A stretch of DNA of 53,858 bases. Source: Rhodoferax sp. OV413. GTDB taxonomy: Bacteria; Pseudomonadota; Gammaproteobacteria; Burkholderiales; Burkholderiaceae_C. The DNA lies in contig CAMAWD010000038.1 in the NCBI GenBank assembly GCA_945861785.1, positions 1-53,858 on the forward strand, in the 5' to 3' direction. A program made the position numbers and the translations under genes. Positions 9,408 through 16,927 of the stretch are shown here, piece by piece (within the stretch, counting starts at the first letter, position 1; the number at the start of each line of letters is the position of its first letter). The notes under the pieces are model-generated. The model made no database searches. It was not told where the DNA came from and was given only the letters and a program-made list of their open reading frames with translations.

Positions 9408-9822
9408 TGAAAGTCTGCTCGGGGGTGAGCACGGTGATACCAAAACGCTTTGCTGGCACGAAGTCGCGCAGGTTGTAGGTAACGAGCGCATCAACCCCGG
9501 CATTCGCCGCGGCCTCCAATACCATCTCGTCTGCCGGATTGCGCAGCTGAGGCCGCCACTGGTAGTGCGTCAATACCGGCTCGAGCAGCGCCGCCAACTC
9601 GTTCAGGATCGCATCAACATCCTTGACACACAAGCCCGACGCCACCCTGTGTTCTGGCCTTTGAAGCACATCTTCGTATTCCAGGAAGAGCGCCGGACTG
9701 CAGCACATCAAAACATTCCGCGCGCGCACCTGCTGCATCAAAGCGAATGACGGCCCATCCCGATTGCGAATCGCAGCCACCAGGATATTGGTATCGACAA
9801 TGATTCTGGGTGGATTTTTCAT
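9337..9822 (-). CDS. PIN-domain toxin, C-terminus altered
   Basis: Single-strand RNase of the PIN toxin type. IIVDTNILVAAIRNRDGPSF carries the first catalytic Asp; a conserved Glu follows in FLEYEDVLQRPEH, and the final acidic cluster is in NPADEMVLEAAANAG and TYNLRDF. Relatives end shortly after ITVLTPEQ; here an extra tail (KHLWWRLPRKSAP...) is read in a shifted frame over what looks like an antitoxin 3' end. The catalytic domain is therefore complete but the junction shows a deletion. 161 residues as drawn. Confidence 0.75.
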   Translation of the reverse strand: MKNPPRIIVDTNILVAAIRNRDGPSFALMQQVRARNVLMCCSPALFLEYEDVLQRPEHRVASGLCVKDVDAILNELAALLEPVLTHYQWRPQLRNPADEMVLEAAANAGVDALVTYNLRDFVPAKRFGITVLTPEQTFKHLWWRLPRKSAPWRLRSFSRSV

Positions 9823-9989
9823 ATCGTGGGCGATATTAATATGATGCCACTGACAGTTGGTTCACCGCGCGCAGCCAGGATAGTTGACGCCGGCCATACC
9901 CGATTGATGCAGAAATAAGATAAGCGGCCCTGATTCGAGTCTGCGTGGCCGCTACCAGGCAACATTACTTGAAACAAGGTGGCAACGAC

Positions 9990-10118
9990 CCGGCCGGTGC
10001 GGAACTAGAATTGAACATCATCGAACTCGCCAAAGCCGACCGGCTGCACAAGGCCGGGGCGCAAGGCCTGAATGCTTGGGTCACGTTTTTGAACATTGGC
10101 AAGAGGAGTCCACCATGA
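9990..10118 (+). pseudogene. Rpn nuclease remnant 2, upstream frame
   Basis: Encodes ELNIIELAKADRLHKAGAQG then LNAWVTFLNIGKRSPP and a TGA. The Rpn body up to this point is gone. A run of five T (six in the copy at 18733) shifts the frame so that the upstream frame stops in the TGA of ATGA at 10115-10118, exactly on the start codon of the C-terminal small ORF. Confidence 0.75.
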
Positions 10119-10411
10119 GCCAACCCGCCGACCAACCGGTGCAGCAAGCACTGGAATTTCCCAAAGACGTAAGTGCCGATTACGAAACCGAGCGCAAAGC
10201 GTTTGTGAGAGAACGCGCCCTGCGCGATGAAATCTCACAACTCGCATCGGCCAGGAGGGCAGGCTTCCAGGAAGGCTTGGAGAAAGCCAGGCAGGAAGCC
10301 AGGCAGAAAGGTTTTCAGATAGGCTTCCAGGAGTCCATGCAGAAAGCCATCACCAAAATGGTCCAGAGCGGCATGACCGAAGCGCAGGCGCGGGCGATTC
10401 TGGGCCTGTAA
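10115..10411 (+). CDS. RpnS-like C-terminal small ORF 2 (98 aa)
   Basis: Intact ORF beginning MSQPADQPVQQALEFPKD, preceded by AAGAGGAG six bases before ATG. Layout: N-terminal helix (1-30), conserved KAFVRERALRDEISQLASAR (28-47), a variable repeat part (AGFQEGLEKAR, QEARQKGFQ, IGFQES) and the invariant tail AITKMVQSGM then AQARAILGL. In rpn genes this region is translated separately from an internal start to give a small antitoxin (RpnS) that blocks the nuclease. Here no nuclease is attached. It lies back to back with fcl (60 bases apart, converging), an arrangement repeated at 16485-17353. Confidence 0.7.
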   Translation: MSQPADQPVQQALEFPKDVSADYETERKAFVRERALRDEISQLASARRAGFQEGLEKARQEARQKGFQIGFQESMQKAITKMVQSGMTEAQARAILGL

Positions 10412-10471
10412 GCATTGCAAATCCGGTCGTTCGTTCTGGTGGGCTGGCGTCATGCTCAAGGCCGCCCCCGC

Positions 10472-11404
10472 TCACCGCCCCAAGAAATCCCGGTATGCCC
10501 GCCCCACGCCGTCTTCCAGCGCCACCGCCGGCTTCCAGCCCAGGCGATTGATCTGCGACGAATCCATCAGCTTGCGCGACGTGCCGTCGGGCTTGGTGTG
10601 GTCGTACACGATGCGCCCAGGGAAACCCACCACCCGCATGACAGTTTCTGCGAGTTCCCGGATGGTCACGTCTGCCCCAGTGCCGATATTGATCAACGGC
10701 CCGTCAAAGCCGCGCTCCATCAGGAATATGCAGGCGTCGGCCAGGTCGTCCACGTACAGAAACTCGCGCCGGGGCGCGCCGCTGCCCCAAACCTCCAATT
10801 CGGCATCGCCGCGCAACTGCGCTTCGTGGGCCTTGCGGATCAGGGCCGGCAGCACATGGCTGTTGGCCAGGTCGTAGTTGTCATTGGGCCCATACAGATT
10901 GGTCGGCATGGCGCTGGTGTACTGACGGCCATACTGCGCGTTGTAGGCCTCGCACATTTTGATGCCAGCGATCTTGGCAATCGCGTAGGGCTCGTTGGTC
11001 GGCTCCAGCACGCCAGTCAGCAGGTATTCTTCCTTGATGGGTTGCGGTGCCTGCTTGGGATAAATGCAACTTGAACCCAGAAACATCAGCCGCTGTATTC
11101 CGGCCAGATGCGCGCCGTGGATCAGGTTGTTCTGGATCGTCAGATTCTGGTAGATGAAATCTGCCCGGTAGGTGTTGTTGGCCTGAATGCCCCCCACCTT
11201 GGCCGCTGCGATGAAGATGTAGCCCGGCGTGTGCCCCTGCAGATAACCGTGCACCGCCGCCTGGTCCATCAGGTCGAGCTCTTGGCGCAACGGGGCCAGC
11301 ACCCGCGTGTACCCGCCCGCCTGCAGCCGGCGCACCAGCGCCGAGCCGACCATGCCACGGGCACCCGCCACCAGGATACTGGCATTTTTGGCGATTGCGT
11401 CCAT
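10472..11404 (-). CDS. fcl: GDP-L-fucose synthase
   Basis: Epimerase-reductase that turns GDP-4-keto-6-deoxymannose into GDP-L-fucose. SDR motifs: ILVAGARGMVGSALVRR near the N-terminus, LGSSCIYPK, the catalytic YAIAKIAGIKMCE, and NLYGPNDNYD. The ATG at MDAIAKN gives 310 residues, the usual length, and lies 10 bases after the gmd stop; a longer reading would enter gmd. Two further broken copies of this gene occur at 16928 and 18093. Confidence 0.95.
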   Translation of the reverse strand: MDAIAKNASILVAGARGMVGSALVRRLQAGGYTRVLAPLRQELDLMDQAAVHGYLQGHTPGYIFIAAAKVGGIQANNTYRADFIYQNLTIQNNLIHGAHLAGIQRLMFLGSSCIYPKQAPQPIKEEYLLTGVLEPTNEPYAIAKIAGIKMCEAYNAQYGRQYTSAMPTNLYGPNDNYDLANSHVLPALIRKAHEAQLRGDAELEVWGSGAPRREFLYVDDLADACIFLMERGFDGPLINIGTGADVTIRELAETVMRVVGFPGRIVYDHTKPDGTSRKLMDSSQINRLGWKPAVALEDGVGRAYRDFLGR

Positions 11405-11414
11405 CGTGTGTGGC

Positions 11415-12530
11415 TTACTCGTGGTGGTCAAACGTCTGAAAACCCGCCAGCTTGACCAGCGCATCGCGTTTGGCACTGGTGAAGTCGGCCTGCACCATCT
11501 CGGCCACCAGTTCTTTCAGCGTGGTGCGGGGCACCCAGCCCAGCTTCTCCTTGGCTTTGGTGGGGTCGCCCAGCAGGGTCTCCACCTCGGTGGGGCGGAA
11601 GTACCGCGGGTCTACCTTGACGATGACATCGCCCACCTTGCATTTGGCGTCTTTGCCCGTTACGGCGCTCACAACACCCTGCTCATCGGCGCCTTCGCTG
11701 TGCCAAGCAAGTTGCACGCCCAACTCGGCCGCAGCAAACTCCACAAACTGGCGCACGCTGTATTGCACGCCGGTGGCAATCACAAAGTCTTCGGCGTGGT
11801 CTTGCTGCAGCATCAGCCACTGCATTTCCACATAGTCGCGCGCATGTCCCCAGTCGCGCAGCGCGCTCAGGTTGCCGAGGTACAAACAATCCTGCAGGCC
11901 CAGCGCAATGCGTGCGATGGCGCGGGTGATCTTTCGGGTTACAAAGGTTTCGCCCCGCAGCGGGCTCTCGTGGTTGAACAAGATGCCGTTGCAGGCATAC
12001 ATGCCATAGGCCTCGCGGTAGTTCACGGTGATCCAGTAGGCATACAGCTTGGCCACGGCGTAGGGGCTGCGCGGGTAGAAGGGCGTGGTCTCTTTTTGCG
12101 GAATCTCTTGCACCAGGCCATACAGCTCGCTGGTGGATGCCTGGTAAAAGCGCGTCTTTTTCTCCAGGCCCAGAATGCGGATTGCCTCCAGAATGCGCAG
12201 CGCGCCGGTGCCGTCCACATTGGCGGTGTATTCGGGGCTCTCGAAGCTCACCGCCACATGGCTCATGGCGCCCAGGTTGTAGATCTCATCCGGCTGCACC
12301 TGCTGCACGATGCGCGTCAGGTTGGCACCGTCGCTCAGGTCGCCATAGTGCAGCACGAAGTTGCGCTGGTCGACATGCGGATCTTGGTACAAATGGTCAA
12401 CGCGGTCGGTGTTGAACGACGAAGCGCGGCGCTTGATGCCATGCACTTCGTAGCCCTTCTTGAGTAGGAATTCGGCCAGGTAGGCGCCGTCTTGGCCGGT
12501 GATGCCGGTGATGAGTGCTTTTTTCTGCAT
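11415..12530 (-). CDS. gmd: GDP-mannose 4,6-dehydratase
   Basis: First committed step to GDP-fucose (and GDP-rhamnose-type sugars): GDP-mannose to GDP-4-keto-6-deoxymannose. [20 protein letters not shown] opens the protein; [11 protein letters not shown] and [22 protein letters not shown] (catalytic Tyr/Lys) follow. The 371 residues are full length. It forms an operon with fcl and probably with the small membrane-protein gene 23 bases upstream. Confidence 0.96.
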   Translation of the reverse strand: MQKKALITGITGQDGAYLAEFLLKKGYEVHGIKRRASSFNTDRVDHLYQDPHVDQRNFVLHYGDLSDGANLTRIVQQVQPDEIYNLGAMSHVAVSFESPEYTANVDGTGALRILEAIRILGLEKKTRFYQASTSELYGLVQEIPQKETTPFYPRSPYAVAKLYAYWITVNYREAYGMYACNGILFNHESPLRGETFVTRKITRAIARIALGLQDCLYLGNLSALRDWGHARDYVEMQWLMLQQDHAEDFVIATGVQYSVRQFVEFAAAELGVQLAWHSEGADEQGVVSAVTGKDAKCKVGDVIVKVDPRYFRPTEVETLLGDPTKAKEKLGWVPRTTLKELVAEMVQADFTSAKRDALVKLAGFQTFDHHE

Positions 12531-12553
12531 GGGGTGGGTGCTCCGTGGTGGCG

Positions 12554-12826
12554 CTACAGCAGGAACACTTCAACTCGGCGCCCGTCGGCCGCCGACGTCG
12601 CACCCGCCTTGATGTCGTTGGGCCGCACCATGACGATCTGGCCGTCCGGCACGCCCGAGCTGGTGGGCAGCGCCTTTACCGTAAAGGCGCGCTCCTTGGC
12701 CAGCTCGGCCTTGGCCGGCGCGAAACAGAACTTCACCACGCCGAACACCAGGCTCAGCACCAGAACAATGACGCCGACACCGGCGCCAAGCGCAATACAC
12801 GTACCCTCATCACTTTGCGAAGACAT
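12554..12826 (-). CDS. Small single-TM protein upstream of gmd, unknown function
   Basis: Starting at [16 protein letters not shown] with GGAG seven bases ahead, the 90 residues have one strong transmembrane helix (about 11-35) and a short outside domain ending [10 protein letters not shown]. The frame stays open further upstream but enters a DUF1501-like scrap, so the internal ATG is preferred. Same strand as gmd and 23 bases from it. I do not recognise a family. Confidence 0.55.
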   Translation of the reverse strand: MSSQSDEGTCIALGAGVGVIVLVLSLVFGVVKFCFAPAKAELAKERAFTVKALPTSSGVPDGQIVMVRPNDIKAGATSAADGRRVEVFLL

Positions 12827-12832
12827 GCTGAC

Positions 12833-13011
12833 GCTCCAAAGATCGAAACGGCGATTGTAGTAAGGGGCGTCATCCGGCCCGTTGTTGGCGATCACCGGCG
12901 CGGTGCCGCAAAAGCGCCCGCCCTGCACCGCACCGCCCAGCACCATCTGCGTGCCGCCCCAGCCGTGGTCCGACCCGTCGGTGCAGGTCCGCCGCTTTGA
13001 CCTGTGGAGCG
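12833..13011. repeat. Facing pair of Rpn-coding scraps (RRFDLWS) around the DUF1501 scrap
   Basis: 12990-13011 (+) and 12833-12854 (-) match in 18 of 22 bases in inverted orientation. All four mismatches fall three bases apart and leave the same peptide RRFDLWS. The pair therefore looks like two diverged Rpn coding remains facing each other, not a chance palindrome. Confidence 0.5.
12855..12985 (-). pseudogene. DUF1501-family scrap
   Basis: Leftward frame encodes TDGSDHGWGGTQMVLGGAVQ then GGRFCGTAPV and NNGPDDAP. The D-H-[GA]-W-G...GGAV-x-GG-x-x-x-G-x-x-P pattern is that of the C-terminal part of DUF1501 proteins. Only about 40 codons remain and both ends meet Rpn-like codons (RRFDLWS). Confidence 0.5.
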
Positions 13012-13300
13012 CGCGCAGCGTCTACTACCTGGCCTGGCCAGCACCCTGGCCAAACCGCTCGGCCATGGGCAGAACTACCACCTGCTCGATTTCGACCTTT
13101 TCACGGAACCGTCGCAGATGCAGCAGGCACACTGGTGCTTCGAGCTGCGCGACCGCTGGCGACCGGCCACCCGACTTGGTGCAGAATTGGAACTGAACAT
13201 CATCGAACTCGCCAAAGCCGACCGGCTGCACAAGGCCGGAGCGCAGGGCTTGAATGCCTGGGTCACGTTTTTGAACATTGGAAAGAGGAGCCCACCATGA
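12985..13300 (+). pseudogene. Rpn nuclease remnant 3 (middle part, frameshifted)
   Basis: Begins VQVRRFDLWSARSVYYLA, then a five-base tandem duplication (CTGGC CTGGC near 13029) shifts the frame to LASTLAKPLGHGQNYHLL, DFDLFTEP, WCFELRDRWRPATRLG and ELNIIELAKADRLHKAGAQG. A K-P-V-I-G-I-H type segment normally found between HLL and DFDLF is missing. A five-T run again makes this frame stop in the ATGA that starts the C-terminal ORF at 13297. The N-terminal catalytic part is absent. Confidence 0.75.
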
Positions 13301-13557
13301 GTCAGCTCACCTACCCGCCGGTGCAACAAGCACTGGAGATGCTCAAAGGCCTCAGCGCCGATGACGAAACCCAGCGCAAAGCGTTTGTCAGAGAACGGGC
13401 CCTGCGCGACGAGGTGTCACAACTCGCATCGGCCAGGATGGAAGGCAAACAAGAGGGCAAACAAGAGGGCAAACAAGAGGGCCTGCAGCTGGCCATCACC
13501 AAGATGATCCAGAGCGGCATGAGCGAAGCGCAAGCGCGGGCAATTCTGGGCCTATAG
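13297..13557 (+). CDS. RpnS-like C-terminal small ORF 3 (86 aa)
   Basis: Intact ORF, MSQLTYPPVQQALEMLKG..., with AAGAGGAG-N6-ATG. It shares KAFVRERALRDEVSQLASAR with the other copies; its variable part is three perfect repeats of EGKQ (residues 49-60), and it ends AITKMIQSGM-SEAQARAILGL. This is the shortest complete copy. The upstream Rpn frame ends on its start codon, so it may be translated by coupling. Confidence 0.7.
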   Translation: MSQLTYPPVQQALEMLKGLSADDETQRKAFVRERALRDEVSQLASARMEGKQEGKQEGKQEGLQLAITKMIQSGMSEAQARAILGL

Positions 13558-13693
13558 ACATTGCGAATTTGATGGGTGCCCCCAATGCCCCAGGCTTACC
13601 CGCAGGTCAACCAGGTCTGTCTTCATCACATCCTGGAATGGTTTGCGCGCGGATTCTCGACCACCCGCCGCCGCCGCCGGGCAACCACACCCG

Positions 13694-14059
13694 TCAGGCC
13701 CAGCCCCTGCTTTGGTCGCAGGTGTTGAAGGTGGCCCAGCGGTAGGGTGTGGCAGTGCTCAGCCGGTCGGTGTAGCTCAAACCTTGCGGCACGGCCAGGC
13801 TGTTGTGGATAAAGGCGACCTGGCTGCTCCGAATCCCGTTCGGGCCGGCGGGCGCGGTTGTAGACACAAACACGACGTTGTTGACCTGGTTTGCCTTCAT
13901 CACCAGCGGGGTATTGAAGGCGTCGGGGGCGTGGCCAGGGTACGCCGTGATGGTTGTGCCGTTGACGGCAACGCTGGCCGCCTCGCCCCAGGCCTCGCCA
14001 GGGGGCATTGGGCGATGGGCCAAAGGATGCGCATAGAAGTTGCATTTGTACTGTATCAA
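13694..14059 (-). CDS. Unidentified 121-aa ORF
   Basis: Leftward ORF with protein-like composition: VAVNGTTITAYPGHAPDAFN, NQVNNVVFVSTTAPAGPNGI, YTDRLSTATPYRWATF. This suggests beta-strands and a secreted or surface domain, but there is no clear signal peptide and the start is uncertain. It may be the 3' end of a larger lost gene. No family recognised; the AbiEi-like gene diverges from it at 14096. Confidence 0.35.
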   Translation of the reverse strand: MIQYKCNFYAHPLAHRPMPPGEAWGEAASVAVNGTTITAYPGHAPDAFNTPLVMKANQVNNVVFVSTTAPAGPNGIRSSQVAFIHNSLAVPQGLSYTDRLSTATPYRWATFNTCDQSRGWA

Positions 14060-14095
14060 TCGACTTTCACACTCATTTCACAACACAATGCACAC

Positions 14096-14716
14096 ATGAA
14101 GGCGACCGCGACCAGCACCACCCACGAACAGCAGGTGCTGCGTCTGGCAAGTGCCCGAACGTTGCTGCGCGCGCGCGACGTGGCGCTGCAGGGCCTGCCA
14201 ACAATAACCCTCACGCGCTTGGTGCAGGTTGGCAAGCTCGAGCGCGTGGCCCGAGGCCTTTATGGCCTGCCCGGCGCAGAGATCAGCGAACACCGCTCTC
14301 TGGCAGAAGTCTCGGCACGCGTGCCCAAGGGCGTGGTCTGCTTACTGTCCGCGCTGCGGGTTCATGAAATCGGCACGCAGGCACCCTTTGAGGTCTGGAT
14401 TGCGATCCCACAGCACATGGTGACCCCCCGGCTGGACCAGCCTGCGATCCGTGTCGTGCGCATGTCTGACGAAGCGCTGGCCGATGGCGTCGAACGTCTG
14501 AACATCGACGGCGTCGAGGTGCCCATCTTCAATGCCGCTCGGACCATCGTCGACTGCTCCCGGTTCCGCAACAAGATCGGTTTGGATGTGGCGCTCGAAG
14601 CGCTGCGCGACGGCTGGAGGCAGCACAAGTTCACGATGGACGATCTTTGGCGCCACGCTACCCGCGGCCGCGTGGCCAACGTGATGCGCCCGTACGTCGA
14701 GGCGATCACGGCATGA
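14096..14716 (+). CDS. AbiEi-type antitoxin (type IV TA)
   Basis: The 206-residue protein has an N-terminal winged-helix domain (ARDVALQGLPTITLTRLVQV, then GKLERVARGLYGLPG, residues ~25-62) followed by the AbiEi C-terminal domain (HRSLAEVSARVPKGVVCLLS, IDGVEVPIFNAARTIVDC). Such proteins repress their own operon and oppose an AbiEii nucleotidyltransferase. The ATG chosen fits the domain start; a much longer frame upstream is non-coding. The stop overlaps the AbiEii start (ATGA), but that toxin is broken. Confidence 0.85.
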   Translation: MKATATSTTHEQQVLRLASARTLLRARDVALQGLPTITLTRLVQVGKLERVARGLYGLPGAEISEHRSLAEVSARVPKGVVCLLSALRVHEIGTQAPFEVWIAIPQHMVTPRLDQPAIRVVRMSDEALADGVERLNIDGVEVPIFNAARTIVDCSRFRNKIGLDVALEALRDGWRQHKFTMDDLWRHATRGRVANVMRPYVEAITA

Positions 14717-14965
14717 CAGCCAACCGCGCCGCATCCATCCGTGCAAGGCTCAAGCAGCACCCGGAGACGTCAAAGCAGGATTTCAACCTGACGCTGACCC
14801 AGTACGGGCTGGAACGTCTGCTGTACCGGCTCTCCATATCCGAGCATGCTGCCCGACGTTCCCGCGCCGACGTTGCGTGCCTGCCCCAAGGCCACGGTCG
14901 TCGCCGAGAAGCTTCACGCAGTGACCTTTCTGGGTATGACCAACACCCGCATGAAGGACAGAAGT
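14713..14965 (+). pseudogene. AbiEii nucleotidyltransferase toxin, internally deleted
   Basis: The ATG at 14713 opens MTANRAASIRARLKQHPETS and continues through FNLTLTQYGLERLLYRLSIS to about residue 46, the usual N-terminus. The nucleotidyltransferase core (G-x-x-x-L) is deleted; after a frame change the C-terminal segment LPDVPAPTLRACPKATVVAE then KLHAVTFLGMTNTRMKD follows. No intact toxin is possible, leaving the AbiEi antitoxin alone. Confidence 0.8.
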
Positions 14966-15053
14966 GGCTCGACAAATCTGAACAGCGCGATAAGTGGAAA
15001 CTCAGCCTATTTTGAATTGCCGGGCGCAGGCCCGGCGCAAAGGAGTTTTCACC

Positions 15054-15158
15054 ATGAAGTTGAAGAAGAAGGCCAATGTGGCAAGGCGCGTGCGGCGCAC
15101 GCACAGCGCTGAGTTCAAGGCCCGCGTGGCGCTTGCCATCCGCCTCAATTGCGGATAG
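15054..15158 (+). pseudogene. IS3-family OrfA N-terminal scrap
   Basis: AAAGGAG precedes a 34-codon ORF containing RRTHSAEFKARVALAIR, the standard beginning of IS3-group OrfA (S-A-E-F-K-A-[RK]-V-A-L-x-A-I-R). It then stops at a TAG. No OrfB or terminal repeats were found. Confidence 0.6.
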
Positions 15159-15198
15159 AGCTGGCGCGAGCGCAGCACGCGCAATATGCTAAATTCCA

Positions 15199-15222
15199 TG
15201 GGTAGTAACATTTGACTACCCA
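15199..15222 (+). promoter_or_regulatory. Inverted-repeat operator before RHH/ParE pair
   Basis: TGGGTAGT and ACTACCCA form a perfect 8-base inverted repeat around an 8-base spacer, 18 bases before the antitoxin ATG and just after a -10-like TATGCTAAAT (15185-15194). This is where an RHH antitoxin would be expected to bind to repress its own operon. Confidence 0.55.
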
Positions 15223-15239
15223 CAGAATTGGAGCCTGAA

Positions 15240-15557
15240 ATGCACTCTTCGAACATCGCGAGCAAGCCCACCAGTTTGAAGTTGCCCGCTGCGCTTAAAA
15301 CGCAACTTGAGAGCGACGCCCAGACGGCGGGCTTGAGCCTTCACGCATTCATGGTGCAGACCCTGGCCGACTCAGTGCGCCGCACTCGTCTGCGTGAAGC
15401 ATTTATGCAAGACTCGCTGACCGAATTGAGCGACATGAAGACCAGCCAGTCGGGCTACGAACTTGGTAATGTCCGAGCCTATTTTTCAGATCTGGCCAGC
15501 CACCGCAAAGGGCTGAAACCCAAGCCAGGAGATCTTGCTCCAACGCGGATCGACTGA
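15240..15557 (+). CDS. RHH (CopG-type) antitoxin, partner of ParE
   Basis: Start chosen at MHSSNIASKP because GGAG sits six bases before it; a TTG 12 bases upstream is also open. Residues ~12-40 (TSLKLPAALKTQLESDAQTA, GLSLHAFMVQTLAD) give the ribbon-helix-helix fold that binds DNA; the C-terminal half should wrap the toxin. 105 residues. The toxin gene begins four bases after the stop. An inverted repeat upstream is the likely operator. This is one of few intact TA pairs here. Confidence 0.8.
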   Translation: MHSSNIASKPTSLKLPAALKTQLESDAQTAGLSLHAFMVQTLADSVRRTRLREAFMQDSLTELSDMKTSQSGYELGNVRAYFSDLASHRKGLKPKPGDLAPTRID

Positions 15558-15561
15558 TTTC

Positions 15562-15864
15562 ATGCCTCGTGTATTTCTGAGCCAGGCAGCATTTGACGAT
15601 CTCCGTCGGTTGGACGAGTTTCTTGTCGAGTCTGATGATCCGATGGCTGGCGGGCTGCTGGATTTCATTCTGGACGCGTTGCAAGTTTTGACGCATCAGC
15701 CCGGCATCGGACGGCCGGTTGACCATGGATTGCGAGAACTCATTATTTCGCGTCGGCGCAGCGGTTATCTGGCGCGCTATGAATTCGATGATGCCCGCGA
15801 TCTGGTTCTTGTGGCACGCATCCGCCATCAACGGGAATCGGGCTACTCAGATGGTGAGCTTTGA
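15562..15864 (+). CDS. ParE/RelE-superfamily toxin
   Basis: The 100 residues MPRVFLSQAAFDDLRRLDEF ... PGIGRPVDHGLRELIISRRR SGYLARYEF ... VLVARIRHQRESGY show the ParE fold: two N-terminal helices and a sheet ending in V-x-x-x-R-I-R-H-x-R-E-x-x-Y. It is coupled closely to the RHH antitoxin. ParE toxins poison DNA gyrase and RelE relatives cut mRNA; the sequence favours ParE. Intact by length. Confidence 0.82.
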   Translation: MPRVFLSQAAFDDLRRLDEFLVESDDPMAGGLLDFILDALQVLTHQPGIGRPVDHGLRELIISRRRSGYLARYEFDDARDLVLVARIRHQRESGYSDGEL

Positions 15865-15924
15865 TGACAACATTTGGAAATCCCTGGACAGGATGCCGAC
15901 GCAGCTGCCTATTGCGACGAGTGG

Positions 15925-16006
15925 ACCCCTGGCGCTGCACAAGGCGGGCCCGCAAGGCTTGATCGCCTGGGTCACATTTTTCGAACACTGGAAAGAGGAG
16001 TCCATC
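15925..16006 (+). pseudogene. Rpn nuclease remnant 4, upstream part
   Basis: LALHKAGPQGLIAWVTFFEH then WKEESI is read in frame with, and directly into, the small ORF at 16007. Here the T-run has the undisturbed length (TTTTTC), so no frame change occurs. Everything N-terminal to LHKAG is lost, replaced by the end of the parE gene region. Confidence 0.7.
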
Positions 16007-16339
16007 ATGAGTCAACTCAGCTACCCGCCGGTGCAGCAGGCACTGGAGATGCTCAAAGACCTCAGCGCTGATGACGACAACCTGCGCAAAGCGTTTGTGC
16101 GCGAACGTGCGCTGCGCGATGAAGTTTCCCAACTTGCATCGGCCAGGATGGAAGGCTTGCAGGAAGGGGAGAGAAAAGGCTGGCAAGCAGGCTTGCAAGA
16201 AGGCAGGCAAGCAGGCTTGCAAGAAGGCAAGCAAGCAGGCTTGCAAGAAGGAGAAAGCAAGGGCTTGCAGAAAGCCATCACCAAGATGGTTCAGAGTGGC
16301 ATGAGCGACGCGCAGGCGCGGGCAATTCTGGGCCTTTAG
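16007..16339 (+). CDS. RpnS-like C-terminal small ORF 4 (110 aa)
   Basis: Intact, MSQLSYPPVQQALEMLKD..., with AAGAGGAG-N6-ATG. This is the longest copy: its variable part holds repeats of the type QAGLQEG(R/K) (three near-perfect 8-residue units around residues 60-85) plus related G-x-Q-E-G units. It ends AITKMVQSGM-SDAQARAILGL. The repeat differs in sequence and number from the other copies while the ends are conserved, as expected for rapidly varying antitoxin specificity. Confidence 0.7.
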   Translation: MSQLSYPPVQQALEMLKDLSADDDNLRKAFVRERALRDEVSQLASARMEGLQEGERKGWQAGLQEGRQAGLQEGKQAGLQEGESKGLQKAITKMVQSGMSDAQARAILGL

Positions 16340-16439
16340 ACATTGCGCATTTGGTGGGTGCCACGCCACCTGCAATGTCTGTCGAGTCCCCCTATCAGCA
16401 TCCGATTGCTTGGTTTCGACCTTTTGACAGCGTCGGCCA

Positions 16440-16805
16440 GCCGACTGGGTTACGTGTTTTGAACACTGGAAAGAGGAGTCCACCATGAGCCAACCCGCCG
16501 ACCAACCGGTGCAGCAAGCACTGGAATTTCCCAAAGACGTCAGTTCCGATTACGAAACCGAGCGCAAAGCGTTTGTGCGAGAACGCGCCCTACGCGATGA
16601 AATCTCACAACTCGCATCGGCCAGGCGGGCAGGCTTCCAGGAAGGCTTGGAGAAAGCCAGGCGGGCAGGCTTCCAGGAAGGCTTGGAGAAAGCCAGGCAG
16701 GAAGGTTTTCAGATAGGCTTCCAGGAGTCCATGCAGAAAGCCATCACCAAGATGATTCAGAGCGGCATGACCGAAGCGCAGGCGCGGGCGATTCTGGGCC
16801 TGTAA
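16440..16805 (+). CDS. RpnS-like C-terminal small ORF 5 (106 aa, ATG at 16485)
   Basis: From 16440 the frame reads DWVTCFEHWKEEST and runs without a stop into the ATG at 16485 (AAGAGGAG-N6-ATG). The 106-residue product MSQPADQPVQQALEFPKD... is nearly identical to copy 2 but has two units of RAGFQEGLEKA where copy 2 has one, and lacks QEARQK. It ends AITKMIQSGM-TEAQARAILGL. Like copy 2 it faces an fcl gene (here broken), showing that rpnS plus fcl was duplicated as a block. Confidence 0.7.
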   Translation, partial: ADWVTCFEHWKEESTMSQPADQPVQQALEFPKDVSSDYETERKAFVRERALRDEISQLASARRAGFQEGLEKARRAGFQEGLEKARQEGFQIGFQESMQKAITKMIQSGMTEAQARAILGL

Positions 16806-16927
16806 ACATTGCAAATCTGATCGTGCGTTCTGGTGGGTTGGCGTCGTGCTCAAGGGCGCCTTTGCCCGAATTGCCGCGTATCCCGGCCATCCAATCCTGA
16901 CCGCTGATCCCGCCGAGCCGCAGCTAC

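Noticed and set aside
13643-14095. Long upstream extension (151 codons from a TTG) of the AbiEi-like gene
   Set aside because: Composition is non-protein-like (Gly/Arg/Val rich shadow) and the AbiEi fold begins right after the internal ATG at 14096.
16150-16270. Short tandem repeats considered as a CRISPR array or minisatellite
   Set aside because: Repeats are 12-33 bases, contiguous without spacers, and keep one reading frame inside a conserved protein.
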